Part shown: positions 1 to 14,500 of the stretch, piece after piece
Position numbering within the stretch: the stretch's first letter is position 1
How the letters are laid out: every line of letters starts with the position of its first letter
Source of the DNA: Vanilla planifolia
Taxonomy: Eukaryota > Streptophyta > Magnoliopsida > Asparagales > Orchidaceae
NCBI GenBank assembly: GCA_023846275.1
Contig: CM043868.1
Location: 13,797,755-13,861,754 of the forward strand
Direction of reading: 5' to 3'
DNA: 64,000 nt
Translations under genes and position numbers: made by a program
Notes under the pieces: generated by a model
Seen by the model: the letters and a program-made list of their open reading frames with translations, nothing else
The model's database searches: none
What the model was told of the DNA's origin: nothing

Positions 1-3000
1 ATATAATAGTTTCACTACTAGTTTAGAAAACAAACACAAAGATGCCCAAAAATGCTTATTCAAGTGTAATAATTTTAATCTTCTTTGCATATTCTTTAAA
101 AATAGTAAGAAAACATTGAGATCAACACAATTAACTTGAAGATATAGATAAGATATGTATAGTTGCAATTTTGTAGAAACATGTAATATAAAACTAAAAA
201 AATCAACTAATGCATGGCTAATTTTCATTAATGAATGTCAATATCATTGGTTTTATGAGCAAGCATCACAACCAATAGAAAGGTTATGTATAAGACAAAG
301 AAAGCACAAAAAATCAAAATATTAAGTCCAACTCAAGAATGCCATATTAAAGACAACAGAAACAAGCAAAATGACTAAGGCATGTGTCATGTCAACGAAG
401 TAGAAACTATCAAATGAAAATTAGGTCATATTGTGAAAAACAATAATGAAATCTCATAGAAAAAAACTTGGGCCCTATTATGAAAAATTACAATGAAACC
501 TCACAAAAAACACTTGTCACTCAAAGCATTTTGGTTTTAATTAGAAGAGGGTAAAGAACTTAAATATAAGAAATGACTTACCATGAATCAACAAATTTAA
601 AATCACATATAAGATTAACATAAAAGATGAAAGAAAGACCATGATAGAAAAAGCATTGAGGTGGCAATAGCATTTTTAAGAGATAATTTAGTTGAGATAT
701 CTCACTCTTTAGTTATCATCATGCCTCAAGCAACTTAAGTCCCATGACAACAATATCATACAAGAAAAAGCAGACACAATCCATGGCAAAGTGAGGAGTT
801 TTAGGACAAACCATGAACCAAATTCACTTATTAAGATAAGTATTGTTCTACAAATTTAGAAGTATCTATAAAATATGCTTAGAGAGCATATCTACAAATT
901 CGAAAGTTGCTCCAAAATACACATTACCAAACAAGGCAAGAAATAGCTCTGATTCCTATCAAATGTAGCTTATCAAAATCTCAAAGATCATGCAATTCAA
1001 TCAACCAATATAAAGGTAGGTTGGCCAAATGCAAAACTAACTAAAGCAGAAACAAAAATAAAAAAACTATAAAAACCATTGAAACAAACCATCACATTAA
1101 TCAAACAAGGCCACATGGCTAAAACCACATCAAAATCAACAAAAATGAGTGAGTTTCTCATAGCTAACTAGTAATCATACTATCAACCAAATCCATTAAT
1201 AAGTAACAAAAAAAATTTTTAACATTATTATCAAAAATGATGTTATGAGAAATTTTCTTGTGCAATCTAAGAAAATATGGAGATTCTATGGATTTGAAGT
1301 TGTAAGATGAGTCATTAGATCATTTATCTTATCAATAATCTCCTTAAATCATTTAGAGGATACTTATCATGAATTTAATAGCTATCTAAATACATCAAAT
1401 CACCTCTAAATATAGATTTGAAAAGGTTTATAAAAAAATATAACCATTTTTAATTGAACCTTATAACTTTTGCAGTTAAAAAGATAATTTTAGAAAGCCT
1501 AAAAAGGTGTTTTTAAAAAATTTTAGTTAATGTGAGTAGAAAAGTACTAGCTATTTTTTGAAATCTACACACAACCTAAATTTGGTAGAAAAATATGTTA
1601 CAATTACAAAAGTATTATCCAAATCAAGGATAGCCAACAAGTCCATTAGGAGTGATACTCCAAACATAATGAAAATCAAAAAATGTGCACATGTCAATGA
1701 TTCAATAATCCAATTGCAAAAAGCTCAAAACCCAAGCAATTTATTGAAGAGGACAACTGAATGAGCGAGACCCAACATACAAAGGTTCTAAAGTACAATT
1801 AACAATGGTGGTGGAATTTCCCTCTAGCACAAAAACTTCAATATCATCAACTTAAAGCCCAATAAAAGCCACCAGAAAGGATGTTCTAGCAAGCTAAACA
1901 ATGTTTTAACAAATGCCAAGCATCTCCCACAATCGTGCATAATAATACAAAACCTACTAAAACTATTGGCACCCACTGATCAATAAAAATTCAACTTAAG
2001 CCCACAATAATGAACAAGAATCCAACAAGGTATAATAAGTGATCCTACAAGGTCATGTCAAGCTTAACCTATGTTTGGGCCTACCCTTCCTAATTATTGC
2101 ACCAAGTGAAGCTAAGCTCACTCAAATGACAAATCAAGCAAATCACCCAAGTCATAGAACTCCAAAATATTGATCAATGAGCCCAAAGTAAAAAGCTTAC
2201 CCCCTTTACCACCCACATGGCACAAGGCCTCTCCTCATTGACAACACAATTGAGGTCAACTCCAAAAACTATAGGCATTTCATTCTCCAAATGGATGGCA
2301 AAGTACTCCAAACATTCCTCCTAACATGATAATCACAATCAACATAAATAGCACAAAACATCCAAGCTAAGGTGTCTCCCACATCGATACTAGTATGGAA
2401 GTTTATCACCTCATACAACTAACTTGAACACAAGATAACTAATCCAAAACATGATAATCCCTCCAAACTTCCCAATAAAGGGAACTACATAATATTCCCA
2501 ATGCCAGCAAACAAATCAATAGATCTTAATCTGAAAGAATACAGCTCAACTCTAAAACAAAGATTACTGAAGCGCAATGATCCCTCAATAAACTATATGC
2601 AAAGGTCTTTCTTGCTTCATTAAGCTTGCAATAACCTTATTCATGAGAAGAAAAAGAAAATGGACTACCATCATCTAACCCTCGACAATCATCCCTCTTT
2701 TGCATGGTGACATCCAGTTGTGCCTCTATAGCTCTCTCTCTTAACGTACTTCATAAATAAACTTCCTACCCTTCTTATTGGGAATCTTTCCTATGTTACA
2801 TTCTCCCAAACCTCTGAAAGTCCCACCTAAGATTGGTGATCAATTTCTCTATTACATTGTGAGTTGATAACCCGAACACAGCATTCATAAGACACTTTCT
2901 GGTACGCATAGGAAGAGAATAAATTGGCCAGCCCCATTACAACCAAGGTCACCTTAATGTTCATCAAAGTAGAAGAGCCTTGTCCACTACGCTATAACAA

Positions 3001-4620
3001 CTAGACTCTAGCCATAGAAGAAGCTTAGGGCCCCCTATCAAGTTTTACACTACCTTAGCATATAATGGCTATGCACCTTCAATTTGTCCCATGCTCAGAT
3101 TGCGGTTTCCTGCTTTGTCGATTGGCAGGAATGGTCTATGGCCCAACAATTTCCTTAGGCCTAAAATGAACAATCTCCTCGTCAACCCCCATTTTCAACC
3201 CTAACAATACCTCTAAAACCCACCCCAACTCCACAAATCGTATCTAAAAAACTACCAAGTTGAAACCTATATCCCAAAAGACAAGCTTTTTAAGATGAAG
3301 TATATTTGCTTTCTCAAATGAACAACCCTATCGTAAGTGAAACAGATAACTAAAATGCCTTCGTATACCATACGTTAGAGGAAGCAATCATACCACCCCT
3401 TAAACCATGTGGCCTTCAAGTCATCCTTCACACAAACAAAAGCATAAACCTCTCTTTTTAAGTACATCATATAACAATCGAGCCACAACGACATGCAAAT
3501 CTTGAAAATAATAGTCATAATATTGCTTAATTTCCAACAGTAAAAAAGGCAGTCAAGTAACCTAAACCATAATAAAAATAAGAAAAAGAGGGAATGGTTA
3601 AAACTACAATCCAAACATTAACTACACATCCAAACCAAAAAAATTGTCCTATCTTGTATGATCAAACTAGCAAACTAAACAATCAAGACCTATACCCAAT
3701 AAATGAAACCCAAAATGTGACCCAACCTCTTAAAGAGTTTTGTTGAAAAAAAAGAAATATGACATACACCACCAAAATAATTTCCCACAAAAATCATTCA
3801 AAAATCATCATGACCAAGCATAGTCCTCATCAAGTGCAACAACACCACCTTTTATAACCTCGCCTCCTTAGAGATCAATCGAAGAGAAGCCAATGAATTT
3901 CTACTTATGCTAAAATGAAGGATTTTGCTGATTGATGAACCCTACAAAACCTATACTACTTTCCACCTTCATTCAAGCACTTGGAGAAACTCTATGGCCA
4001 CACAAGAGTTTAGATGACCTTTACCTAAGAACCTCAAACTCACAACAAAAAGTTTAACAAAAACGATGACTATAAAGCTCACAGGGACTAATGAACAACA
4101 AACACCTTATGAGCATGCATCAACCTGCATAAAGCCATTAAGCTATGCAGCTTGCTCCATTACAAAACAACTAGCTACCGGCCCGAGGTTCGATGACCAA
4201 CTTTGCATAGCCCTCCTCACCCCCATCTCATTGTCATTCCCTACAATCGACTTATGAGAAGAATCACACCCTTTCAAGAACATAAGTCACTCACAACCCA
4301 ACTCCACATCTCCATCATCCTCCACTATAACTAATATATATCCCTTTACCACAAGTCCTTTTAGAAGACACACCACAAGCTAGCAAGTACTTACAAAGGG
4401 GAATCTTGATAACAAAATATAGAATAAACATAAAACAAAAGAATCTTTGAACCAAAATTCTTGTTTCTACTATAACATCCTTAAACAAACATGATTAAAG
4501 AACTTAAACTCAAGTAGGAACAAATCAAAGATTGCAAAAAAAATTAGAGATAATAGAAAGGATATAAAAATAGTGAAAAAGAGCTAAACATTATTGTATA
4601 ATTTACTTAACAAAAAAATA
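1..4620. other. AT-rich, gene-poor sequence, nothing recognised
   Basis: All frames on both strands are broken by stops, and the open frames present are short and without known motifs. The part at 1.8-4.4 kb is somewhat richer in C and may be old retroelement sequence. I found no diagnostic reverse-transcriptase, gag or integrase motif. If the thioesterase gene continues to the left, this stretch would lie in one of its introns. Confidence 0.4.
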
Positions 4621-4623
4621 TAG

Positions 4624-5590
4624 TGACTCAAGCCTAATAGGACTACTTCTTAATCCTTAAATTAACATGAATAACTCAAAAGAATACCCTCAACTCTTTA
4701 CACAACCCTTTTTGTACATAAAAGGACCTAAATAGCTTTACAACAACTAACAAATTTATCTAATATCATCAAATATAGTTTTAAAAAATGAGCAATACTA
4801 GAATTTTGGAAAGAACTATAAATATGAACCCAAATTTTCTTGAATATATTCCGAATTTGATGTTTGAGATGCTGAAGATGTGATACAAGATGAGCTACAT
4901 CAATAGATAATACTGAGCTAATCCAATAGACTATATAAGATTTTTCTTATTTATTTTATATTTTATTTAATTATAGATTATAATGAGTTATATGTATAAG
5001 ACACTCATTTTTATCATTTTTTGCATACTTTACTCAAACTTGATAAAGCTACTCCTTAATCCTTAATTAATATGACTAATTCAAAAGAATGCCCTCAACT
5101 CTTTAGACAACAACTTTTATATCTTAAAGGCCTAAATAACTTCACATCAATTAACAGATTTATCTAATATCAAGTATAGTCTTAAGAAAGAACACTAGAA
5201 TTTCGGAAGGAACAATAAATATGATACCAAATTCTCTTGAATATATTCCCAATTTGATACCCAAGATGCTGAAGATGCAACGCAGGATAAGCTACATCAA
5301 TAGATGATACTAAGCTGATCAATTAGGCCATATAAGATTTTTCTCATTTATTTCATATTTTATTTAATTATGGATTGTCAATTTTGAAAGAAACTATAAA
5401 TATGAACCCAAATTATCTTGGATATATTCCCAATTTGATGCCCAAGATGCTGGAGATGTGACGTAAGATAAGCTACATCAATGAATAATATTAAACTATT
5501 CCAATACATCACACAAGATTTTTCTTATTTATTTTGTATTTAATTATGGATTGTAATGAGTTAAATGTATAAGGTACTCAAATTGTTTTT
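4624..5590 (+). repeat. Imperfect tandem repeat, about two and a half copies, each with a TATA-like box
   Basis: Copy 1 starts near 4625, copy 2 near 5032 and a partial copy 3 near 5380. Shared landmarks are CTACTTCTTAATCC, the AACTATAAATATGAACCC type (near 4813, 5210 and 5390), AGATGCTGAAGATG and ATAAGATTTTTCT. The block lies shortly upstream of a tRNA-Met-type primer-binding site and is probably the U3 part of a degraded copia LTR. Confidence 0.7.
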
Positions 5591-5930
5591 ATCATTTTTT
5601 GTATATTTTATTATTTTTTATGTTTTTTTAGAAAAGATATGTTTATTTTTTTGTTTAAGTCTAAATTTAATCTTATAATCCATTTAAAGTCATGTCATTG
5701 AATAAAAAAAAGAATGAAGATTTATTCGCTTGGCTTTAATTAAAATTGCTATTTTTTTATTGTGAATACATCCATATCTCTAAGTTGCAATTTAGATCTC
5801 TTTAGGTTACAATCCAAAGATATTCGAATTGTGACTCAGATCTACAACCACTACTGTAGTCATCTTCATCATCACCATCTTCTACCTCAGATCTTGCTAT
5901 AGGATTCACTCTTATACCTTCTCTATCAAT

Positions 5931-5943
5931 TTGGTATCAAAGC
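5931..5943 (+). mobile_element. Copia-type primer-binding site (TTGGTATCAAAGC)
   Basis: It matches the common plant copia PBS TGGTATCAGAGC, complementary to initiator tRNA-Met, with one change. It marks the end of a 5' LTR just to the left, which also ends in a pyrimidine-rich stretch. Confidence 0.65.
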
Positions 5944-5989
5944 TTAAATAAAATCTACCTACAAGGGTTTCTCCTAACTCTCCTCCATC

Positions 5990-6420
5990 AAGATGAATTC
6001 CCATAATATCATAACAAAATATGAAGATTTAAAAACCCATTGGTGGTTTTAAAATCAAAGCCATCAAAAACCAAATTCTTATATTTTCTAAATTAGTTAC
6101 ACCTTAAAAGATAGGATAGTCCAATATGACTTAATCAGATGGTCAAATCAAGTTTACTCAAGAGCATTGGACAGCCTTATTTCTTGCTTGGATAGTCAAA
6201 ACAATTCTTCATTCTGGCTAAAAAATCCTCACTCTAACGAATAGTCTCATAAGGATTTAATAATTTAATGCATTTTGACGAATAGTATGATGGGTCTCCT
6301 TATGCCAACTGAAAGAGGGGGTCTTCTACAAGATAGTTCAATCTCTTAACAAATGATCAATTTGCAAATCGAATGTCCTATAAGCCAAATCAAATAGCCT
6401 AATCTATTAAAAATTTTTCC
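5990..6420 (+). mobile_element. Decayed copia gag remnant
   Basis: This stretch lies directly downstream of the PBS. In one frame it reads YDLIRWSNQVYSRALDSLIS, a shape like the NYxxWxxQV start of plant copia gag. The frame then has several stops. The assignment rests mainly on position after the PBS. Confidence 0.4.
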
Positions 6421-8508
6421 TAACATGTTTTCTTATTTTTTTTGGGAAATTTATTTTTGCTGATTTTTGTGGTGGACCATTGTACTACAATAAACTCATG
6501 ACTAATCCCTTGATTATCATCCCCCTCCAAATTGCCCACATCATCCAACCAAGGAACAATCAAGCTCACTTGACAACAACGCTAAGCCAAAAGTGAACAA
6601 ACCTAAGGTCCTTCGAAATCTCAATCGATGGGACTTGAAAAAACACTTTAATTGTAATCATTTCTTACAAATATTGCGATTGAATGAAATGTATTTAAAA
6701 AATGGTTTTTAGAACCCATGTTGAACAAACTCATAATCTTTCTCTTCTACTCTCACTAAAATTCTTCTGTCCTTAATTCCTTCCTCTATGGAATCCAACC
6801 ATGGACCTAGACATTACTACTACATAAGATGACCTCATTATTACAACTCAAGCTTGATGTCATCCTAATGTTGACACAAAAACTTGGCATCACTACTCTC
6901 CTTGAGCACACCTGAACCCAAGCCCCAGTTGTGCTCTTACCACTCATGTGCAATACCTTTTTCTTGTACCCAACCCTAACAACCAAACATTGTCACTATC
7001 TTTAGTGATGTCAAGTTATAATTGCACAGCATAATCACTCACCATCATGGCCATCTTATATAACAAATACACCATCACAAGCACAAACCACCCAAATTAC
7101 TCTTATTGAAGATGGCCACACCACCACCTTCTCCCTCTAATCAACGACAAAGGATCTCGTCATCATCAAAAGTCAAATTAGCTTCATGATCCCAAATATA
7201 ATGCCCCAGTATAGTTCTCCTTGAATTTTGGGAATGTAGCCTCAAATCTCCCCTTTTAAATTTTGTTTCTCGAGGCTTCCTATTCTTTCCAAATAGCTTC
7301 AAGTTATGGCCAATTCTATCAACCATATAAATTATTGTTCAAAAAATGCAAACATAAACGAGACTACAATGCTTCTAATGTTGAAGACTATCATAGTGGA
7401 TAGATAAATTCGTAACTCTAAACAAGTGTGAGTTATTGACCAATTACTACCCAAAAGAATGCGCATCCCTATTAAAGGCTACTTTTCACCACCATTGGCA
7501 CATCCTCAAATTTTTTTAAGAGCATGTTTGTGTCATGGTCTTCCTATAAATCCAAGATTCTAAAAACATCACATTGGTTTCTTAGTAATGTTTTATCAAA
7601 AGTGAATAAATGTCCTTCAAAAATGTGCTATATTTATTAAATTATTTGTTGGTCTAAAACCTATACACATAAAGAGAAAGATTAAGAAAGCAATTGGACA
7701 AATCAAAGTAGAACCATAGATAGTATACTGTTAACCTTTCATATACACAAATAAAGAATAAGACTCATAACAATATACTAACCAATACAACTACAGCAAG
7801 GGAGCAAAGCACAATGAACAACAACACTTAATAGAACACTTAACACCAAATATAAATGAAATGTAGTAATATATTAAATTATTCAATGATGCTTTGGTCA
7901 AAGTTGAGTAGGTTCCTAGCCAATGTAAGTGCACAATCATGAGCAATATGCATGCACTTTTTGAACTTCCATTAATCATATGACAATGTTTTTGTCAAAT
8001 AGTCCATATAGTAATTGAATTGTCTACCCTTTCAAGTTCCAAATGTATTGCCAATCTAAACTTAATCGATGTGGTAATTCGACAATGACAAAAGCAAAAT
8101 TCGCTAACCAGACCATATGGTAGAATATGATGAGTTTTCTAAGCTCTGTTTGGTGATGCTATGGCAGTGTTTGTTGTGCTGTCCAAAGGAAAACTATGTC
8201 TACTACACAATATTTGACAAACAATGAAACAAAAAATATTAACTATTTTATAAAGCACATAGAAGTTGTCTACGAAACATTTATTTTTTCAAATAACAAT
8301 AGAATTTATACAAAAGATTTAATTTAGAAATTCCTTTAAAAAAGCTAATGAAAAGCTTTCCAAGATAGAGCCTTAATTTGCATGAAGAGGTTATTATATG
8401 TAAAATCCACAAAGACCGTTGGCAGCATTTAAACAAAAAGACTAAACAATGGAAACAAAGACCTTGTTATTGGCAATACAACTCAATCAACAATAGTCAG
8501 AATCATAC
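6421..8508. other. No gene recognised; possible further thioesterase intron
   Basis: I searched the minus strand for the next thioesterase exon (Gly-Leu-Ser motif, ADVIALS, LPxEHC, FGGQxxGQAL) and found no clean match. The 61-codon minus-strand open frame at 7141-7326 has no motif I recognise. Confidence 0.35.
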
Positions 8509-8590
8509 CATATCCAAAGTAATCATATTTCTTCAATTGAAACTCCGGGAGGTTTCCTTCCTCAGTATTAACAGATGCTGAAACTTCAGC
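8509..8590 (-). CDS. Thioesterase gene, coding exon 4
   Basis: The acceptor is TTTCATAG and the donor is GTATGA. The exon encodes AEVSASVNTEEGNLPEFQLK and then KYDYFGY plus one base. The FQLKxYDYFGYG block is a strong family signature, which makes this the most diagnostic exon of the gene. The next exon should start in phase 1 with a Gly-Leu-Ser-type motif, and no such exon is visible downstream. Confidence 0.82.
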
Positions 8591-11500
8591 CTATGAAACA
8601 TGGAGGCCAGATACAACATAAAGGGAAAGCAGTTTTTCATCTCATTGAGACATCAAAAGTTATCCATGGTTTGTGTAGACCATCATTAAAAAATTAATAT
8701 GATTCCAGTGATTATATAAAAAGACCAATCATTAAAATAGGACACCAAATTCAAGTTTGGTACAAATGAATTGCTGTTTTGGGACTTGCTAAACTTCTTT
8801 TGGTAGTAGCCTTGCAAGATGGGAATGAAAAACCCATGTAATCAATAATTGTGAAGCTTCGCCTCTTGGTCAGATCATAGATACTCTTTGAACATGATTA
8901 CGCCCTTCTAAAGTTAGAAATGTCACTCCATTGTGGAGAACATTTTTCATTATGTTTTTATGACTTAAAGATAATTAACATGGTATAATCAAGATGTCAT
9001 ACACTTGTATTTGTCAAAATAAACATGAATAGAATGTGTGGCATCAAAATGATCAAGCTAGAAAAACAAATAATGAAGATTATTCATTTATTGAAGAAAA
9101 AACCTATTTAAATCTTATCTAATATCAAAGCATGCATTAAGCCAAAATATTGGGATAATTATGTGGCAAAATAAACATTCATTTTCATCTTTTAATATAC
9201 AAATTTCTTAATAAAAGCAATCCCTTAACTTTCAAGTGGCATGAACTGTCGCAAATAACATCTAACCAATGAACATTTGCTAATAACATTCAACCAGTTA
9301 CCCTCACTGCACCTAGTCAAAAATACTCAGTCCAACCTTGTCAACAAATTTGAGGCCCTTCCCTCTATCGGAGTAGATGATCTTTGTGTCACCATTCACT
9401 AACTACATTATGTGCTTCTTCTTTCAAGTACTATTGGGAACTATAAAAAACCCATTGTTCTTGCACCCAATCTTCCTTTGGTAGAAGGAACTCCTTGATC
9501 CTAATTAGTTCAACTACTTGACAACTCTAAATCTTACTATAGATGCTTCGACAATTACGATAAGAACACCTTCTATGCTTATTTTGTTTCACATTTTTTT
9601 GTCAGTTTCCAAATAACTTTTATAATCTCTATTTCTATCTTAATAAAACCTGTGGGCATTACTCACAATTTTCTTCAAAAAACAATCAAATAATTATTTA
9701 TCAACACATATTTATATCATTTAAATCATTGGTTTCTATCATTATCTTGTCAAGACAGATCACATAAAAATATTTGTCACCCCCAAAATTACCATTAACT
9801 TGTCAAGCAAGATTTAAAGCCCAAAGATTACAGTTTCAATATTCAGGGCCTTGACTTCATATGATTCACCAAGAAGACCTGAAACTTTTTTGATGAAAAT
9901 ATCAACAAGTGTATAAGCAAGTATCATCAACGGAGTTTAAAAGAATGACACCAAGAAAAGCAAGAAAGTTAGGTTTGCAACGACATACTTGTCATAAGTG
10001 CAGTTAACAGCAAAAAATGTAGAGGCTTCATATGAAGGAACAACGTTCTTCTAAACGTAGAACAACCATAAGTCATGTCTTTTAAAGACAATAAGAAATA
10101 TTAAAAGATATATTTTCTTAACAAACAAGCTTTCAAAAAATGTGAAACCATTTTATCTAGGAAAATTTATTAGCAATAGTTTCATAATCACCCAACGGAA
10201 AAAAAAAAAAAAAAAGCACAATAATACATACCCAACCATCCCAAATGATATACAGGGCATCACTAACTTCCCCTTCACGTACTACATATTCTCCCTTCTC
10301 TATAAGAAAGAAGTTGGAATTGAAATAATTCATTATCAAAGTGCACAAGTAAAAGGAAAACAAATTAATGAACAGAAAAAAGGTAATTACACAAAGAACA
10401 TATGAATAATGAATTGCTAGTGCATATGGTTGATAGGAAAGTTATCAATTTCTACAAGTAATCCTGATTAGGTTCTTGGAAAAACCCATATTTTATGGGA
10501 TTATATTTAAGTAAAGTTCTGCCTTAAACTCGTCTTCTCCATATGAAAAAGTTCAATAGCATATTCCTTGCTCTTTATTGGATTGTTTGGAATGTATAAT
10601 TCTAGTCTATGTTCAATAGTTAGCCATAGGGCATTCTTAGAACCAAGGATTAATGACTCTTGTTGCCATACACTGCAATTTTTTATGGAAAAAGAATTCA
10701 TTGGAGAAAAGTCTATTTCCATAACTTTTGTTTCATGATATTAGAGCAATAAAACTTCTGGTTTGAAATTCCTTTATCTCTAATCTAGTGTAAAAAAATG
10801 AATTCACATTTTATCCAACACCCATATTTCTTCTGAAGTAGAATCCTCTTCAATATTTTTGTTGACAGATTGGAGTCTAAACGCATACATCAACTCCCAC
10901 GCGTGCTTGAATATCGTAGACACTTGTATGTGTTGAATGCATTGTAAGGCTCGGCTATGCGCACTTCTTATCACCAATTGCTTTTAGAAGAGTTGATAAC
11001 ACCTGAGGTCTAACAAATAGTATCAAAGCCTAGGTGCTCAAGTGGAACTTTCCTCTGATGCATAACAAGTGGTATCAAAGAGAGTTCTCAAGTTAGACTC
11101 GATATCCTAGAGCAGATCCATGAGTGGCACATTAATATTCTTATTTGCTTTGAGAGAATCAATAGGATTGATTTCACAAAAACTTGACTTTGATAGATAT
11201 CAATGCTAGAAGTTTTGTTTCATCATGGAAAATCCTCTACCATTTGTAAGAAGAAATTTTAATTTACGAAAAATGGATTTCAAATCTTTTGTAGAAAATA
11301 ATAATCCTCATTTATGGGCTTTATTTGAAACCTTGTATGACTGCTGAAAATCAATTAAGGTTAGCATAGTTAAATGCAAAAGGATTGGATAAGCTATATT
11401 GTGCATTACTAAGAATACTTTGCATGCAAATGTCTATTTTAACAATTAGTTATGAGACTATATATGAATTAAAAAGGTTGTATGGAAACATGTCTCAACT

Positions 11501-14500
11501 CAATGAATTTAATAAGAAAAAGAAAACATTGAAGAAGAAAAAGCAAAACAAGAGGAGACAAAGTGCAGCAAAAAACACTTAACCAAGTAACATGGATGAA
11601 AGTACACAAGATGATTGTTACTCAACTAGTAGAGTAAGCTCAACTAATGAATTTATTGAGTGCAACATTTTGGACTCCTTTGATGAATTAATTGTGAAGC
11701 ATGGGAAGTTAATTCTGAAGTATGCTAGCCTTAAAAAAATCATGCTCTATGCATTCACATCATATTATTGTGCTCGAAAGAAAATGTGATGCACGTAGAA
11801 AAGAAAATGAATCTCTTACTTTTGATGCTAAATTGTATTTGCCTTCTCATAATGAATTGCAAATCAAGTTAAATAAATAAGAAAATATTTCTAATAAGCA
11901 TATATCTACTATTATTGTTTTGAGATCAAAATAAATCATGCTTATGAAAGACAATGTGGAATTTAAAGAAAAATTGAATAGCTTCATCATGATTGAAAAT
12001 GAAATTAATACAATGAAGGTAAATTTTCTTGTTTCTTTTACACGTGTTCTATTATGCATTATCACATACTCATGTAAAAGTTTTGGACAAAAAGAATGTT
12101 ATTTATGAGCTTACATGTTCAAATAAGACCACCTTGCAGACACCTCACTCCAATGCACTATCTAAGATAGTTTGCAACTATTTTGAACAAGCTTATGATG
12201 AATTTAATATAGATATTATTTTATAAATCTTCTTGTACAAAATTAAATTGGTATATCTATTAATTATTAAGATTAATTATCAAAGATATGCTAAGTGATG
12301 ACATGCTTGATGCTCATTTAGAAAATATAGATTTCCACTAATATCCAATAATAGTATCTTATCATCAAATATCCTAAATAAGTTGTATGTTATTATTCTA
12401 GCAAATCTCCTATTGTCTTAATACAAATATTTTAGGAGAGTTTATTTTATTAAAAACCAATTGTGGTATCCTTCTAATACACAAAAGTAATATTAAAAAT
12501 CCAACAATAAGTGTAATTCATGGTGCATACATCTAAGGAGTATTTATTCTTTTTACCTAATGATAGTATCTTTAGCACATGGCATCCTTTCATTATTAAA
12601 ATCTAAGATAAATTGTTTAGCATTAAACAATCAATTAAACTATTAACGTAATTAGCTTAACTGAAAAAATTCTTTGTTATGAATGTTAGTGTATTCCATG
12701 AACCCTGTATAAATTTTTCACAATAAGGAGAAGTAATTGTGCATGGCTAATGTAGAAATGAGAGAATTAGCTTGTGATGTTTAACAGAGGGGAAGAAGTA
12801 TGGTACTATCACAAAGGAGAGAAGTGTGTTATTATCACAAAGGTATAGTTTACACACACATCACATATTGTTCATTTCATATGTGCTAGTGGCATACATG
12901 CTTTTATTTGCTTACATACTTTTCAAATGTTTTTTATATGCATACATTATGGGAGAGTGATGCTATATTAACAAGAGTTCAACAAATTAAAAATGTTCAT
13001 TAAAGAGAAATTCTTATGTATATCACACCACCCCATGAGCCATGCAAATCGTCTTTATAATCTGAAAAGAAACCCATATAAACAATGGGGGAGATAATCC
13101 ATCCTTTTTTTGTCATCCCCAACTTGATAATTATGAAGGAGAACCATGTGTGTAGAAAAAAAAACTTAAAAAACAGACATTTACATCAATAAGTAGAATT
13201 TAAGATGTTTTTTATTATGTTTCCTAATTGTGCTTTCTATTATTGTATTATTATAATTATTTTTTATGCTCATAAATGTTACTTAATTGAATGCATCTAT
13301 TAGGAGAAATTTTTACTAGGCAATTATTCTCATCCCCTACACTTAAAAAATATTATTATTAAAAAAAATAGATTATTAGACCCAATGAATCCTAAAGATA
13401 ATATGTGTTTTAATAATAACAAACTCTTTAAATATATTTTGTATGATCTAATATGCCTACTTAATATGTTCTACAAGTTATCCTAAATTAGATAGACTCA
13501 TAGATCACTCATCATAGAGTGACTTGAACAATACTCAATAGTGGCCAATTGAGATGTAAAGGAAGTCGTGATGGAAGATGAAACACTCAAAAGGTGTACA
13601 CATTTCTAAGGCTTTTCGGATGGGTTTTGTACTTCCTAAGAACTTATTTCAAGTGGGCAAAGTACACAAAATGGTGAATGGTCCATTGAGAAGGAACCTA
13701 AAGTCAACACTTGAATATGGTATGTCATTTTCATCAAAGGAAGCACACACGTGAACTTAAACATTTAAAACTTAGGTTTTTGAACCCAAACAAATTTAGA
13801 TCCAATTAACCTATAGTTGAGTATTTCTACTTTTTTAGATACATTGTTATTACACTTTTCAATTCATATATAAAAAGAATACCTAATGTTCATATCAGCT
13901 CTAATTCTATAATCTTTAAGATATGGTTGTTCTTCATGCAATAATAACATATAAGAAATGTAGCGTAAGGGGAAACATCAATAATCATAAATTTATTTTG
14001 AAAAGTGGCACTTCTATGAATAGGATGAGATGTAATACAATTTGAATACAATTTTTTGAATTGTCCAAACATAATTTTATCTTTTGCATTCATGATAATG
14101 GTTTAGGCTAACTAGTCTCTAATAGATTAAATTCATTTAAAATATATTTAATTTTTCACATCTAAATCTTCACATAACCCAAAATAACATTTATGTTATT
14201 TTTTTTTCAAAATTTTATATTTTTTGGAAAACAATTTAATGCCATCAATTAATTTAAATAAACTACTTTCTAATTCACTACAAGAAAGAATACTTATCTA
14301 ATTGTATTCCCTTTTGGATGATAGATCATGATATGCCATGAGACATACTAAATCTTCATTTATACTTTCCTCACAACTTGAGGATGCATCATTCTTGGTC
14401 AAGAAACAATAGTCTTTTCCACTTCACTCTCCTCATAGCTTAAGAATGAAAAATATGAATCTAAATTACTCCAAGTAGTGATTATGGCCTTCTTCTTCCT

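Noticed and set aside
8170-8230. Possible decayed thioesterase exon 5 (minus strand: TTGTCAAATATTG...GACATAGTTTTCCTT)
   Set aside because: Vague resemblance to LSxSV...ADVIAL only. It has stops and a length shift, and no clean phase-1 acceptor.
9870-9885. KKVSGLLGE frame on the minus strand as an alternative thioesterase exon 4
   Set aside because: It stops soon after. The exon at 8590-8509 matches the family over its whole length with correct splice sites.
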